Assembly (NCBI RefSeq): GCF_004153195.1
Contig: NZ_SEMC01000001.1
Location: 310,001-374,000 of the forward strand
Reading direction: 5' to 3'
Length of the DNA: 64,000 bases
From: Sporolactobacillus sp. THM19-2
GTDB lineage: Bacteria; Bacillota; Bacilli; Bacillales; Sporolactobacillaceae
A program made the position numbers and the translations under genes. The notes under the pieces are model-generated. The model did not search any database. It worked only from the letters and a program-made list of their open reading frames with translations, and was not told where the DNA came from. This document shows positions 57,180-64,000 of this stretch, piece by piece (positions within the stretch are counted from its first letter, which is position 1; each line of letters opens with the position of its first letter).

Positions 57180-58952
57180 TTGTATCGGAATGCATATTGC
57201 GGTAAGTTGACCGCAAAACAGGCAGGGCAGACAGTGACCCTTGCCGGATGGGTTCAGAAACGAAGAGATCTGGGCGGTGTGATCTTTATCGATTTACGTG
57301 ACAGATCCGGCTTTGTCCAGATTGTATTCAACCCGAAAATTTCTCAGAAAGCATGGAATACGGCAGATAAAGTTCGCAGCGAATATTGCCTTTCAGTGAC
57401 CGGAACCGTTTCTGCCCGCGCCCCGGAAGCTGTGAATCCTAAAATAAAGACTGGCGACATTGAAATCATGATTCATGAAATCCATGTTCTGAATAAATCA
57501 AAAACGCCGCCCTTTCCGATTGAAGACCATATCGAGGCTTCTGAAGATGTCCGGCTGAGGTATCGCTATCTGGATCTGCGCCGGCCGGAAATGCTTGAGA
57601 CCTTCAAGCTGCGCAATAAAGTCACCCGGTCCCTGCGCCATTTCCTTGATGACAGAGATTTTCTTGATATTGAAACCCCGATACTGACCAAAAGCACGCC
57701 GGAAGGGGCACGCGACTATCTGGTACCCAGCCGTGTTCATCCGGGTGAATTTTATGCCTTGCCGCAGTCGCCGCAGTTGTTTAAACAGCTGCTGATGGCT
57801 TCCGGAATGGAAAAGTATTACCAGATTGCCCGCTGCTTTCGGGATGAGGATCTGCGCGCCGACCGCCAGCCGGAGTTTACCCAGGTTGATATTGAGATGT
57901 CTTTCTTTGAACTCAGGCCGTTCCAGGATATGATTGAAGAGATGCTGGTCAATCTGGTAAAAGAAGTGAAAGGTATTGATATTCCGCGTCCGTTTAAACG
58001 GTTGACTTATGCCCAGGCAATGGATCTGTACGGCAGCGATAAACCCGATACACGTTTTGGCTTAACGCTGATTGATCTGACCGATATTGCGGCGGACAGC
58101 ACGTTGAAGGTGTTTAAAGAGGTCCAGGAAAAGGGTGGCGTCGTAAAAGCGATCAACGCCAAAGGACAGGCTTCGCATTTCTCGCGCAAGCAGGTGGATG
58201 AAGATCTGCGTCATGTCGTTTCCCCTCATGGGGCAAAAGGGCTGGCCTGGCTTAAGGTTGAAGAGAACGGCATGAAGGGACCCATTGCCAAGTTCTTTGA
58301 TGAAGCGCTGACTCAGCGGATTGTTAAGCGGACGAACGCTGAGCCCGGTGACCTGCTGCTCTTTGTCGCAGACAAGAAAAAAATTGTGGCCGAAAGTCTT
58401 GGCGCCCTCCGGCTTCACCTGGGCAAGACACTCGGCTTGATTGACGAATCGGCTTTCAACTTCCTCTGGGTGACGGAATTTCCGCTCCTTTCCTACAGTG
58501 AGGAAGAGCACCGATATGTGGCTGAGCACCACCCGTTCACGATGCCGGTTCTTGAGGATCTGGACAAGATCGAAAGCGATCCGGGCAGCGTACGTGCCCA
58601 GTCCTACGATATGGTACTGAACGGTTTCGAGCTGGGCAGCGGATCGGAAAGAATCTGTAATCACGAGATGCAGGAGAAAATGTTCAAGGTACTCGGATTT
58701 ACAAAAGAGCGCGCCGAGAAACAGTTTGGCTTCCTGATGGAAGCATTCGAATATGGCGCTCCGCCTCATGGTGGTATGGCGCTCGGTATTGACCGGATCG
58801 TGATGCTGCTTGCCGGATGTGCGAGCCTGCGCGATACCATTGCTTTCCCGAAAACAGCCAGTGCATCGGATCTGTTGACCAAGGCACCAAGTGCAGTCAG
58901 CGATGCGCAGCTGGCCGAACTCCATCTGGACGTTGCCACACTGCTGAAATAA
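57180..58952 (+). CDS. aspS: Aspartyl-tRNA synthetase
   Basis: Class II synthetase charging tRNA-Asp (and possibly tRNA-Asn if non-discriminating). The 590-residue protein has an N-terminal OB fold ([26 protein letters not shown]), [21 protein letters not shown], motif 2 [19 protein letters not shown], the bacterial insertion domain, and motif 3 [17 protein letters not shown] 57180, preceded by GAGGTG, fits the family start better than the GTG at 57171. Confidence 0.98.
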   Translation: MYRNAYCGKLTAKQAGQTVTLAGWVQKRRDLGGVIFIDLRDRSGFVQIVFNPKISQKAWNTADKVRSEYCLSVTGTVSARAPEAVNPKIKTGDIEIMIHEIHVLNKSKTPPFPIEDHIEASEDVRLRYRYLDLRRPEMLETFKLRNKVTRSLRHFLDDRDFLDIETPILTKSTPEGARDYLVPSRVHPGEFYALPQSPQLFKQLLMASGMEKYYQIARCFRDEDLRADRQPEFTQVDIEMSFFELRPFQDMIEEMLVNLVKEVKGIDIPRPFKRLTYAQAMDLYGSDKPDTRFGLTLIDLTDIAADSTLKVFKEVQEKGGVVKAINAKGQASHFSRKQVDEDLRHVVSPHGAKGLAWLKVEENGMKGPIAKFFDEALTQRIVKRTNAEPGDLLLFVADKKKIVAESLGALRLHLGKTLGLIDESAFNFLWVTEFPLLSYSEEEHRYVAEHHPFTMPVLEDLDKIESDPGSVRAQSYDMVLNGFELGSGSERICNHEMQEKMFKVLGFTKERAEKQFGFLMEAFEYGAPPHGGMALGIDRIVMLLAGCASLRDTIAFPKTASASDLLTKAPSAVSDAQLAELHLDVATLLK

Positions 58953-59034
58953 CCCGTGGCAGGATCTGGCAGGAATGGCAGGAAGCAGATGCTTGATAAA
59001 CAGCTACATTTATGCTAACCTAAGAATAGAAATC

Positions 59035-59228
59035 GAACAGCGTCCTGAGGTGTTAGTCGAACGTCGATATGTTTTGACCGAACATCTAACTATAGGGAGT
59101 CCGTTGTTTTCACTCGTCACGCATGCCCGCACAAGGGACCCGTAAACTGTGAAACAGGACACCCACCTGCTCACGAGCGGGTTTCAAAGCTGCGGCTTCA
59201 CAACGGCACATTCGGGATTCTCATGTTC
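59035..59228 (+). ncRNA. bsrA: 6S RNA (bsrA/ssrS type)
   Basis: 6S RNA binds the sigma-A RNA polymerase and lowers transcription in stationary phase. The segment begins with GTCCTGAGGTGTTAGTCGAA, close to the 5' part of B. subtilis 6S-1 (GTCCTGATGTGTTAGTTG), lies downstream of aspS where bsrA lies, and is about 194 nt long, the normal size. The ends pair (GAACA at 59035, TGTTC at 59224). A weak promoter may be TTGATA 58993 with TAACCT 59015. Confidence 0.82.
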
Positions 59229-59243
59229 TATATCCAAAAGAAA

Positions 59244-59279
59244 GAGCAGAACCGGGATATTTTCCTGGTTCTGCTTTTT
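59244..59279. terminator. Terminator after 6S RNA, facing the pilus operon
   Basis: AGCAGAACCGGGA/TCCTGGTTCTGCT stem with T run on the plus strand. The reverse has a shorter, interrupted T run, so it may also serve the converging pilus operon. Confidence 0.88.
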
Positions 59280-59315
59280 CAATGCAAAAAAATAAACCGG
59301 GAGAAAACCCGGATG

Positions 59316-59843
59316 CTATTTTGCTAATGAATACAAAGTCAGATTGAATGTAGCCTGCCAATGGTTATCCTGACTGCTTTGGAGTGAGAGATGACTCAGC
59401 GTGTGCAGGTGTTCCATTTTTTCCAGATCGCCCAGAAAGGCAACAATATCAGATTGTTTCCCCGCCGTAATCGTGACCATGTACCTGTTCTGTTTCAGGA
59501 CGGACTGCCCCGTCACATTCGATGAAGGGTCATTATTCTGCCTGTCATCAGAGTCCGTCATGGCGATTGTTGCGACAGCGACCTGATGCCGAGAGGCCAG
59601 TTGCTGAAAATCAGAGAAGAAGGATTCTACTTCCGGCTGCTTCGGCAGTCGGTCTGCATGGACAACTGTATCCTTATTCTCTTTCTTTGCCCTCGCCAGG
59701 GCTTCATCCTGATACATTTTAACGTTCTGCTGTGTGAACGCGATCTCCTGTTTCATCGGTATGATTTTTGTAAAGTAAAACCATCCGAAGCCTATGCAGA
59801 CCAGAAGCAGCGCAGCACACGTGACAATAGCTGATTGTCTCAT
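59316..59843 (-). CDS. pilO: Type IV pilus assembly protein PilO-like
   Basis: Last gene of the pilus operon. The 175-residue protein has one N-terminal membrane helix (residues 5-25), a coiled-coil stretch (QEIAFTQQNVKMYQDEALARAKKEN) and a periplasmic-type domain (ESFFSDFQQLASRHQVAVATIAM, YMVTITAGKQSDIVAFLGDLEKM) of PilO form. In pili of this kind PilO and PilN form a dimer on the outer face of the membrane. Overlaps pilN by 4 bases. Confidence 0.82.
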   Translation of the reverse strand: MRQSAIVTCAALLLVCIGFGWFYFTKIIPMKQEIAFTQQNVKMYQDEALARAKKENKDTVVHADRLPKQPEVESFFSDFQQLASRHQVAVATIAMTDSDDRQNNDPSSNVTGQSVLKQNRYMVTITAGKQSDIVAFLGDLEKMEHLHTLSHLSLQSSQDNHWQATFNLTLYSLAK

Positions 59844-60355
59844 GGTTTTTGATCCTTTTCTTTACTGATGTTCATCGTCAGCGTAACCTGCAGTGTATCA
59901 CTCTGATCACCGGTCTGGCTGATCTGTGTCGTTTCAACCTTCTCAAATGGTTGCCGGCGCAGTCGATCCGTAAATTGGACAACAGCCTGGAAATCAGGCA
60001 GCAGACTTTGGACCGTAATCCTATGTGATGCAATAGTGACATTCTGGATCGCTCCGCCATCAGGAAGACGCTGGTTCAGGGAAGTCAGCGCATGGTAAAC
60101 GTCCGGCTGACTTTGCCGGACCTGTCTGACCGCCTGTTCAGCATTTGGTGTCCCGGAAGTGTCCTGCTCCTTGAGGGTGCGTGCTTTCCATATCGACTCC
60201 TGCTGATGGACATCCTGAAGTGTACCGTTCAGCTGCCAGGCATACCAGAATAAAGCAGCCAGTGCAATCACACAGACCGCAGCGAAGACCATGATGAAGC
60301 GAATGAATGCCCTGGACGTCCGTTTTTCGTAGGGAAGAAGGTTAATATCAATCAT
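59840..60355 (-). CDS. pilN: Type IV pilus assembly protein PilN-like
   Basis: The 171-residue protein starts MIDINLLPYEKRTSR, the exact kind of conserved PilN tail that docks into PilM, followed by a membrane helix (about 20-43) and a ferredoxin-like domain (VQSLLPDFQAVVQFTDRLRRQPFEKVETTQI). Overlaps both neighbours by 4 bases. Confidence 0.88.
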   Translation of the reverse strand: MIDINLLPYEKRTSRAFIRFIMVFAAVCVIALAALFWYAWQLNGTLQDVHQQESIWKARTLKEQDTSGTPNAEQAVRQVRQSQPDVYHALTSLNQRLPDGGAIQNVTIASHRITVQSLLPDFQAVVQFTDRLRRQPFEKVETTQISQTGDQSDTLQVTLTMNISKEKDQKP

Positions 60356-61314
60356 GAGACAAGCTCCTTCATCGCCGAGCCAATGGCAGGAATGAAGGAC
60401 AGCTGGATGGAATGCCCCGTTTTTTCATCATCGACGGGCACAGGTTCAACAGGAATATGAACCGTATCAGAAAGGACTTTTCCAAATGTACGCTGCTCAC
60501 GCTTTTCATTAAGCAGGTAGATGGCTGCCACCTGTCCGCTGCCCTTCTGAATGGAAAATTGATAAAAATTCATCATGCGATCAATTTCCGTGACCGCGTT
60601 CAGAACGTACAGATCTGCCGCTTCATCTGCTGAATCTGCTGAATCTGCTCCGCGGGTACCGAGATGAACCTGTCTGGCAAAAAGAGGGACGTCGTTGTGC
60701 AGAATCGAGACACTGAGTGTCGCTTTCTCCAGCCGGGCATACATCCGGTGTTCCGGAAGCACTGCTTTATGTATATAGTGAATCCAGCGGTCAACACCAA
60801 TAGCATTAAATTCCGCCGCAACTGGTTCGAGACCCGCAGAACGCAGGACGTGCACATACTGGCGGACAACGGTTTCCGGAGCGGCGTAGAGGACGACGTT
60901 CGTTCCATCCGCTGCTCTGTTCAGTACATGGAAGTCGAATATCGGGTCTTTAAATGGAAGCTGAATCTTTTTGCCCATTTCGATAAAGAAATAGTTTCGC
61001 AGATCCTGATCGGTCATCACGCCGGGCAGCTCGAACTGCCGGACAATCAGCTGTGAATCCGGGATTGTAAAGCACACCTGTTTTCTATTCGCCTTAAGCT
61101 TGCGGACCAGCCCCTTCAGTTTTGCCTGACAGGCTTCCTGATTTTTAAGGATTCCATTAACGATGATTCCGGGTTCCAGAGCAGTCTCCTGCGTCCGGAT
61201 AGCCGACACATGGCCTGTGCCGCCTTTAAGGAGAGCAAGCCGCAGACTGTCGTCGGCAAAAGTAAGACCAACACGGACATGGGACTGAAACCATTGTGAC
61301 AGATTTCCAAACAT
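60352..61314 (-). CDS. pilM: Type IV pilus assembly protein PilM-like (actin fold)
   Basis: Cytoplasmic actin-like protein that links the pilus motor to PilN. The 320-residue protein shows VGLTFADDSLRLALLKGG at the phosphate-1 position, where the usual Asp-Ile-Gly is altered, then the PilM-typical VCFTIPDSQLIVRQFELPGVMTDQDLRNYFFIEMGKKIQLP split over two strands. A run of GAD-SAD-SAD near residue 220-230 comes from a 9-bp tandem repeat. Pilus genes lie on both sides. Confidence 0.85.
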   Translation of the reverse strand: MFGNLSQWFQSHVRVGLTFADDSLRLALLKGGTGHVSAIRTQETALEPGIIVNGILKNQEACQAKLKGLVRKLKANRKQVCFTIPDSQLIVRQFELPGVMTDQDLRNYFFIEMGKKIQLPFKDPIFDFHVLNRAADGTNVVLYAAPETVVRQYVHVLRSAGLEPVAAEFNAIGVDRWIHYIHKAVLPEHRMYARLEKATLSVSILHNDVPLFARQVHLGTRGADSADSADEAADLYVLNAVTEIDRMMNFYQFSIQKGSGQVAAIYLLNEKREQRTFGKVLSDTVHIPVEPVPVDDEKTGHSIQLSFIPAIGSAMKELVS

Positions 61315-61332
61315 CAGACATCATTCCCCATG

Positions 61333-62094
61333 TTAAAAGATTAAGTCAAGATAGGCTGCGATCAGCTGGTCACCGAAAAAGAAGGCGGTCAGCATCCCAA
61401 GTGTGATAAAAGGGACGAAAGGCACCGGCTGGCGCCGTTTCACCAGACCGGTCAAAAGACCGAGGCCGCCGAGCAGCGCACCGAAAAAGGTCGACAGGAA
61501 AAAGCCGAGTACAATCAGTTTTATTCCGATGATAAGCCCCATTACAGCAAACAGTTTTACATCACCGCCGCCCATTCCGCCGCCGCTGATGAGCGCAATC
61601 AGTGCCAATAGAACAAATCCGGCTGCGATACCGGCCAGGGGATCCCACCACGGGGTGGCATGAAAGACACTCCGAAACACGCTAAAGAGAATGAAAAAGA
61701 ACAGCAGAATTTTATTCGGGATGATCATGTGCGACAGGTCTGTCACTAGAACGATCATCAGCAGGGAAGAGAGCAGCCAGCCTGCAAGCATTTCTTCAAT
61801 CGTTGCTGCCTGTATGAAGCTGAACAGGAACAGCAGACCTGTCGCAGCCTCAATGGCCGGATAGATCGGTGAGATCTTCGTATGGCATGTCCGGCACCGT
61901 CCGTGCAGAAAAATATAGGAAAAGACCGGTACCAGATCGCGGATAGTTAAACGCCGCCCGCACGACGGACAGTGTGAAGGCGGCGATATAATCGACTGAC
62001 CTTCGGCAACCCGAAGACCAACGACATTGTAAAAAGAACCGAGGACAAGACCAAGTATTGTGATATAAATTTCAAAAATAAAACTTATCCACAT
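61333..62094 (-). CDS. pilD: Prepilin peptidase (leader peptidase/N-methyltransferase)
   Basis: Cleaves and methylates prepilins. The 253-residue membrane protein has the zinc-binding cytoplasmic loop with two Cys pairs (HCPSCGRRL and GRCRTCHTKI), the first catalytic Asp in VTDLSHMIIPNKI and the second in GGGMGGGDVKLFAVMG. It should serve the pilin made next door and perhaps the competence pilins, since comC is absent after folC. Confidence 0.95.
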   Translation of the reverse strand: MWISFIFEIYITILGLVLGSFYNVVGLRVAEGQSIISPPSHCPSCGRRLTIRDLVPVFSYIFLHGRCRTCHTKISPIYPAIEAATGLLFLFSFIQAATIEEMLAGWLLSSLLMIVLVTDLSHMIIPNKILLFFFILFSVFRSVFHATPWWDPLAGIAAGFVLLALIALISGGGMGGGDVKLFAVMGLIIGIKLIVLGFFLSTFFGALLGGLGLLTGLVKRRQPVPFVPFITLGMLTAFFFGDQLIAAYLDLIF

Positions 62095-62113
62095 AGCTTT
62101 ATAAACATCCTAA

Positions 62114-62512
62114 TCATTCAGTAGTTGATTCCGGCTCTTCTTCACCAGATTTAGCAACAATTTCTTGTTCTGTTGATCCATCAGTCACACCGGCATGGCC
62201 GGTAATTGAATATACGCCCTCATCGTTAACGGAAACTGTAAAAGAAGTATCTCTTGCATGGCCCAGATACTTTTTTAAATCATCGTAAGTAAGGGAATTG
62301 TCATCTGGATTTTCAGCATTATAAAGTTTTGCGGCATGAATGATATTTAATGCATCCTGATAATTCGCTTTCTCGCGCTGCCCACTGATAACATTCGTAA
62401 TGATTGGCACTGCAATTGCAGCAATGATAGCAAGAATCACAATGACAGCCAGCAGCTCGACAAGGGTAAACCCTTTCTGATCTTTAGACTTTGCTCTAAG
62501 TTTTTTTAACAT
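62114..62512 (-). CDS. pilA: Type IV major pilin
   Basis: The 132-residue prepilin has a short basic leader ending in KG, cleavage before F, then TLVELLAVIVILAIIAAIAVP with Glu at mature position 5, the hallmark of type IV pilins. The globular part carries few aromatic residues, and the tail is acidic (GEEEPESTTE). No cysteines, unlike Gram-negative pilins with a disulfide loop. Likely main subunit. Confidence 0.93.
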   Translation of the reverse strand: MLKKLRAKSKDQKGFTLVELLAVIVILAIIAAIAVPIITNVISGQREKANYQDALNIIHAAKLYNAENPDDNSLTYDDLKKYLGHARDTSFTVSVNDEGVYSITGHAGVTDGSTEQEIVAKSGEEEPESTTE

Positions 62513-62528
62513 TTTTTCCTCTCCCTCA

Positions 62529-63737
62529 TCAAAAATTTTGATAAATCTGAAACATCGGTATCACAATAGCCATAACAATAAAACCAACGATGACGGCCAG
62601 AAATACCATGACAGCCGGTTCCATCAATGCCTTCAATCGCTCAGTCATCTGCTGCACGTCGTTCTCATAATAATGGGCCACGTGGTTCAGCATCTGATCC
62701 AGCATCCCGGTCTGTTCGCCGATCGCAGTCATATGGTAGACGATTGAAGGAAAAACCCTTTCGTTTCTGAAAGCCTCGGACAGCGGCTGGCCGAAGTCAA
62801 GTGCCTGTGCAACATTATGTATGGCCCTCCGGATCGCCAGGTTCGACGTGATGTTTTCAATCGAACGCAGCGCGTCAATAACCGGAACGGAACTGGACAG
62901 CAGCAGGGCAAGCATCCACAGCAGGCGGGACAGCTCATTTTTATAAATCAAAGATCCGACTAATGGCACACTAAGTATAGCACGGTCCAGTCGTATTTTA
63001 CTAGATTTATTTCGTTTTAACAGGAAAAAAAGTAAAAAAATGCCTGCAGATACTAAGATAAGCACGGGCCAAAAGACTCTTATCCCGTTACTCATGGAAA
63101 GAATGATTCGGGTAATCGCCGGTACCTGAGCGCCGAGTCCGGCAAACATCGACTGGAACATCGGTATGATCGTGGTCAGAAGAAAAATCACGACGCCGAC
63201 GGACATCAGCATGACGAAAACCGGATAAACCATCGCTGTTGAGAGTTTCTGACGCGACTGATGCTGGCGTTCGTAGTAGACGGCCAGATGATCCAGGCTT
63301 TCCTCCAGCCGGCCGCTGCCTTCGCCGGCACGAATCATATGAATGATCATCGGACTGAAAACTTTTTTTTGATTTTCAAAGGCCTGAGACAGGGTCCGGC
63401 CTTCCCGGAGGTCAGAGGCCATTTGCTGAATGACGGATTTGAAATACTTGTTTTTCTCTTCCTGATCCTGGAGAATCTCCAGCGCATCGGCAACGGTCAC
63501 ACCGGCCTTTATGATGGTTGCAAACTGGCGGAGAAAAATCACCTTTTCCTGCAGTCTGACCCGGGAACCGAGTGACAGATCCCTGTACCAGATGGAATCA
63601 GCGTGTTCTCTGACCGAGCGAATGGTCAGTCCCTGATGGACAATCTGTACGAGTGCTTCCTGCCTGCTTCCTGCAGTCAGGCGGCCCCGCTTCGTCTTTC
63701 CATTTTCCTTCGTCGCGATGAAGTCAAATACTGGCAT
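62529..63737 (-). CDS. pilC: Type IV pilus inner membrane platform protein PilC
   Basis: Polytopic protein on which pilin assembles. The 402-residue protein contains two T2SF domains, each with the L-x-x-G-x-x-L-S-x-A-F pattern (MASDLREGRTLSQAFENQ, about residues 110-130, and ALDFGQPLSEAFRNER, about 315) and three long helices. It starts MPVFDFIATKENGKTKRGRL like other PilC proteins. Six bases after pilT. Confidence 0.95.
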   Translation of the reverse strand: MPVFDFIATKENGKTKRGRLTAGSRQEALVQIVHQGLTIRSVREHADSIWYRDLSLGSRVRLQEKVIFLRQFATIIKAGVTVADALEILQDQEEKNKYFKSVIQQMASDLREGRTLSQAFENQKKVFSPMIIHMIRAGEGSGRLEESLDHLAVYYERQHQSRQKLSTAMVYPVFVMLMSVGVVIFLLTTIIPMFQSMFAGLGAQVPAITRIILSMSNGIRVFWPVLILVSAGIFLLFFLLKRNKSSKIRLDRAILSVPLVGSLIYKNELSRLLWMLALLLSSSVPVIDALRSIENITSNLAIRRAIHNVAQALDFGQPLSEAFRNERVFPSIVYHMTAIGEQTGMLDQMLNHVAHYYENDVQQMTERLKALMEPAVMVFLAVIVGFIVMAIVIPMFQIYQNF

Positions 63738-63743
63738 GTTCCA

Positions 63744-64000
63744 TTACTCCTTCAGTAAGAACTTCTCCACAGATTCGGCGGCAATAGCCCGGTTTGCGAG
63801 CATGTCTTTGATGCAGGAAGCCATGGTCTGCATACCTGCCGACCGGTTCATCTGGATCACGCTTGGAATCTGATAGATTTTTTTTTCCCGGATCAGGTGG
63901 CTGATGGCCTTATTATTGATCATCACTTCCGTTGCAACGCGTCTTCCTGAATAATCAGGTGTCGGAAAGAGGTGCTGAGAGACAACAGCGACAAGTTCAG
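63744..64000 (-). CDS. pilT: Pilus retraction ATPase PilT (C-terminal part)
   Basis: Only the last 85 codons are inside the window. They read LVAVVSQHLFPTPD, then RRVATEVMINNKAISHLIREKKIYQIPSVIQ and AGMQTMASCIKDMLA, the conserved end of PilT. The Walker motifs lie beyond the right edge. PilT powers pilus retraction, hence twitching motility or DNA uptake. The frame continues open past 64000. Confidence 0.9.
   Translation of the reverse strand, partial: ELVAVVSQHLFPTPDYSGRRVATEVMINNKAISHLIREKKIYQIPSVIQMNRSAGMQTMASCIKDMLANRAIAAESVEKFLLKE

Noticed and set aside
58062-58925. 287-codon minus-strand frame inside aspS
   Set aside because: Shadow of aspS; no start signal and no known domain.

Overview
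The window is a stretch of chromosome from a low-to-mid GC, endospore-forming member of the Bacillales. The evidence is direct: gene after gene is a Bacillus-type sporulation or housekeeping locus (spoVID, ysxE, spoIIB, spoIVFA/FB, spo0B, safA, a coxA-like lipoprotein gene, spoVB), and the order follows the clpX-to-aspS segment known from Bacillus subtilis. Several departures (no lonA, hemX, maf, pheA/pheB or nad operon at their usual places, separate secD and secF, an RNase E/G gene before rplU, a type IV pilus operon after aspS) point to a deep-branching relative such as the Sporolactobacillaceae. That genus-level placement is inference only.

Layout. 1-9244: 3' part of clpX, lonB, the GTPase gene ysxC, then a haem operon hemA-hemC-hemD-hemB-hemL. 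9245-12037: an insertion relative to the B. subtilis order, holding a secreted FMN/FAD flavoprotein reductase (lipoprotein) and a DUF421 membrane protein. 12129-15492: spore morphogenesis genes spoVID, an unnamed kinase-like gene and ysxE. 15497-16420: a tiny membrane-protein gene on the minus strand, an unexplained structured element, and the valS T-box. 16421-24286: valS, folC, a diguanylate cyclase gene, spoIIB, radC. 24390-30168: the shape and division genes mreBCD-minCD, then spoIVFA/FB behind a good sigma-E promoter. 30248-35101: short RNase E/G gene, a cluster of nested palindromes, the L21 leader, rplU-prp-rpmA, spo0B-obg. 35206-38375: niaR (minus), safA with a 69-bp tandem array, and a coxA-like gene. 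38588-43842: yebC, ruvAB, a DUF2905 gene, queA, tgt, yajC. 44004-47130: yrzE-like, yrbG-like, spoVB, comN. 47206-55528: secD, secF, a lapA-type gene, recJ, apt, relA, dtd. 55557-58952: T-box-controlled hisS-aspS. 59035-59228: 6S RNA. 59316-64000: minus-strand type IV pilus operon pilT-pilC-pilin-pilD-pilM-pilN-pilO, entering from the right edge.

How it works together: the window mixes vegetative core functions (proteolysis, haem synthesis, tRNA charging, cell shape, protein export, stringent response, DNA repair) with sporulation genes used at several stages: phosphorelay (spo0B), engulfment (spoIIB), sigma-K activation (spoIVFA/FB), and coat/cortex assembly (spoVID, safA, spoVB). RNA-level control is prominent: two T-boxes, the L21 leader, 6S RNA, two hairpins that would hide ribosome binding sites, and one switch-like element on the minus strand at 15763-15909 that I cannot assign to a known class.

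Limits: no database search or folding program was run. Family names come from recognising motifs, lengths and gene order. Start codons were chosen from visible ribosome binding sites.
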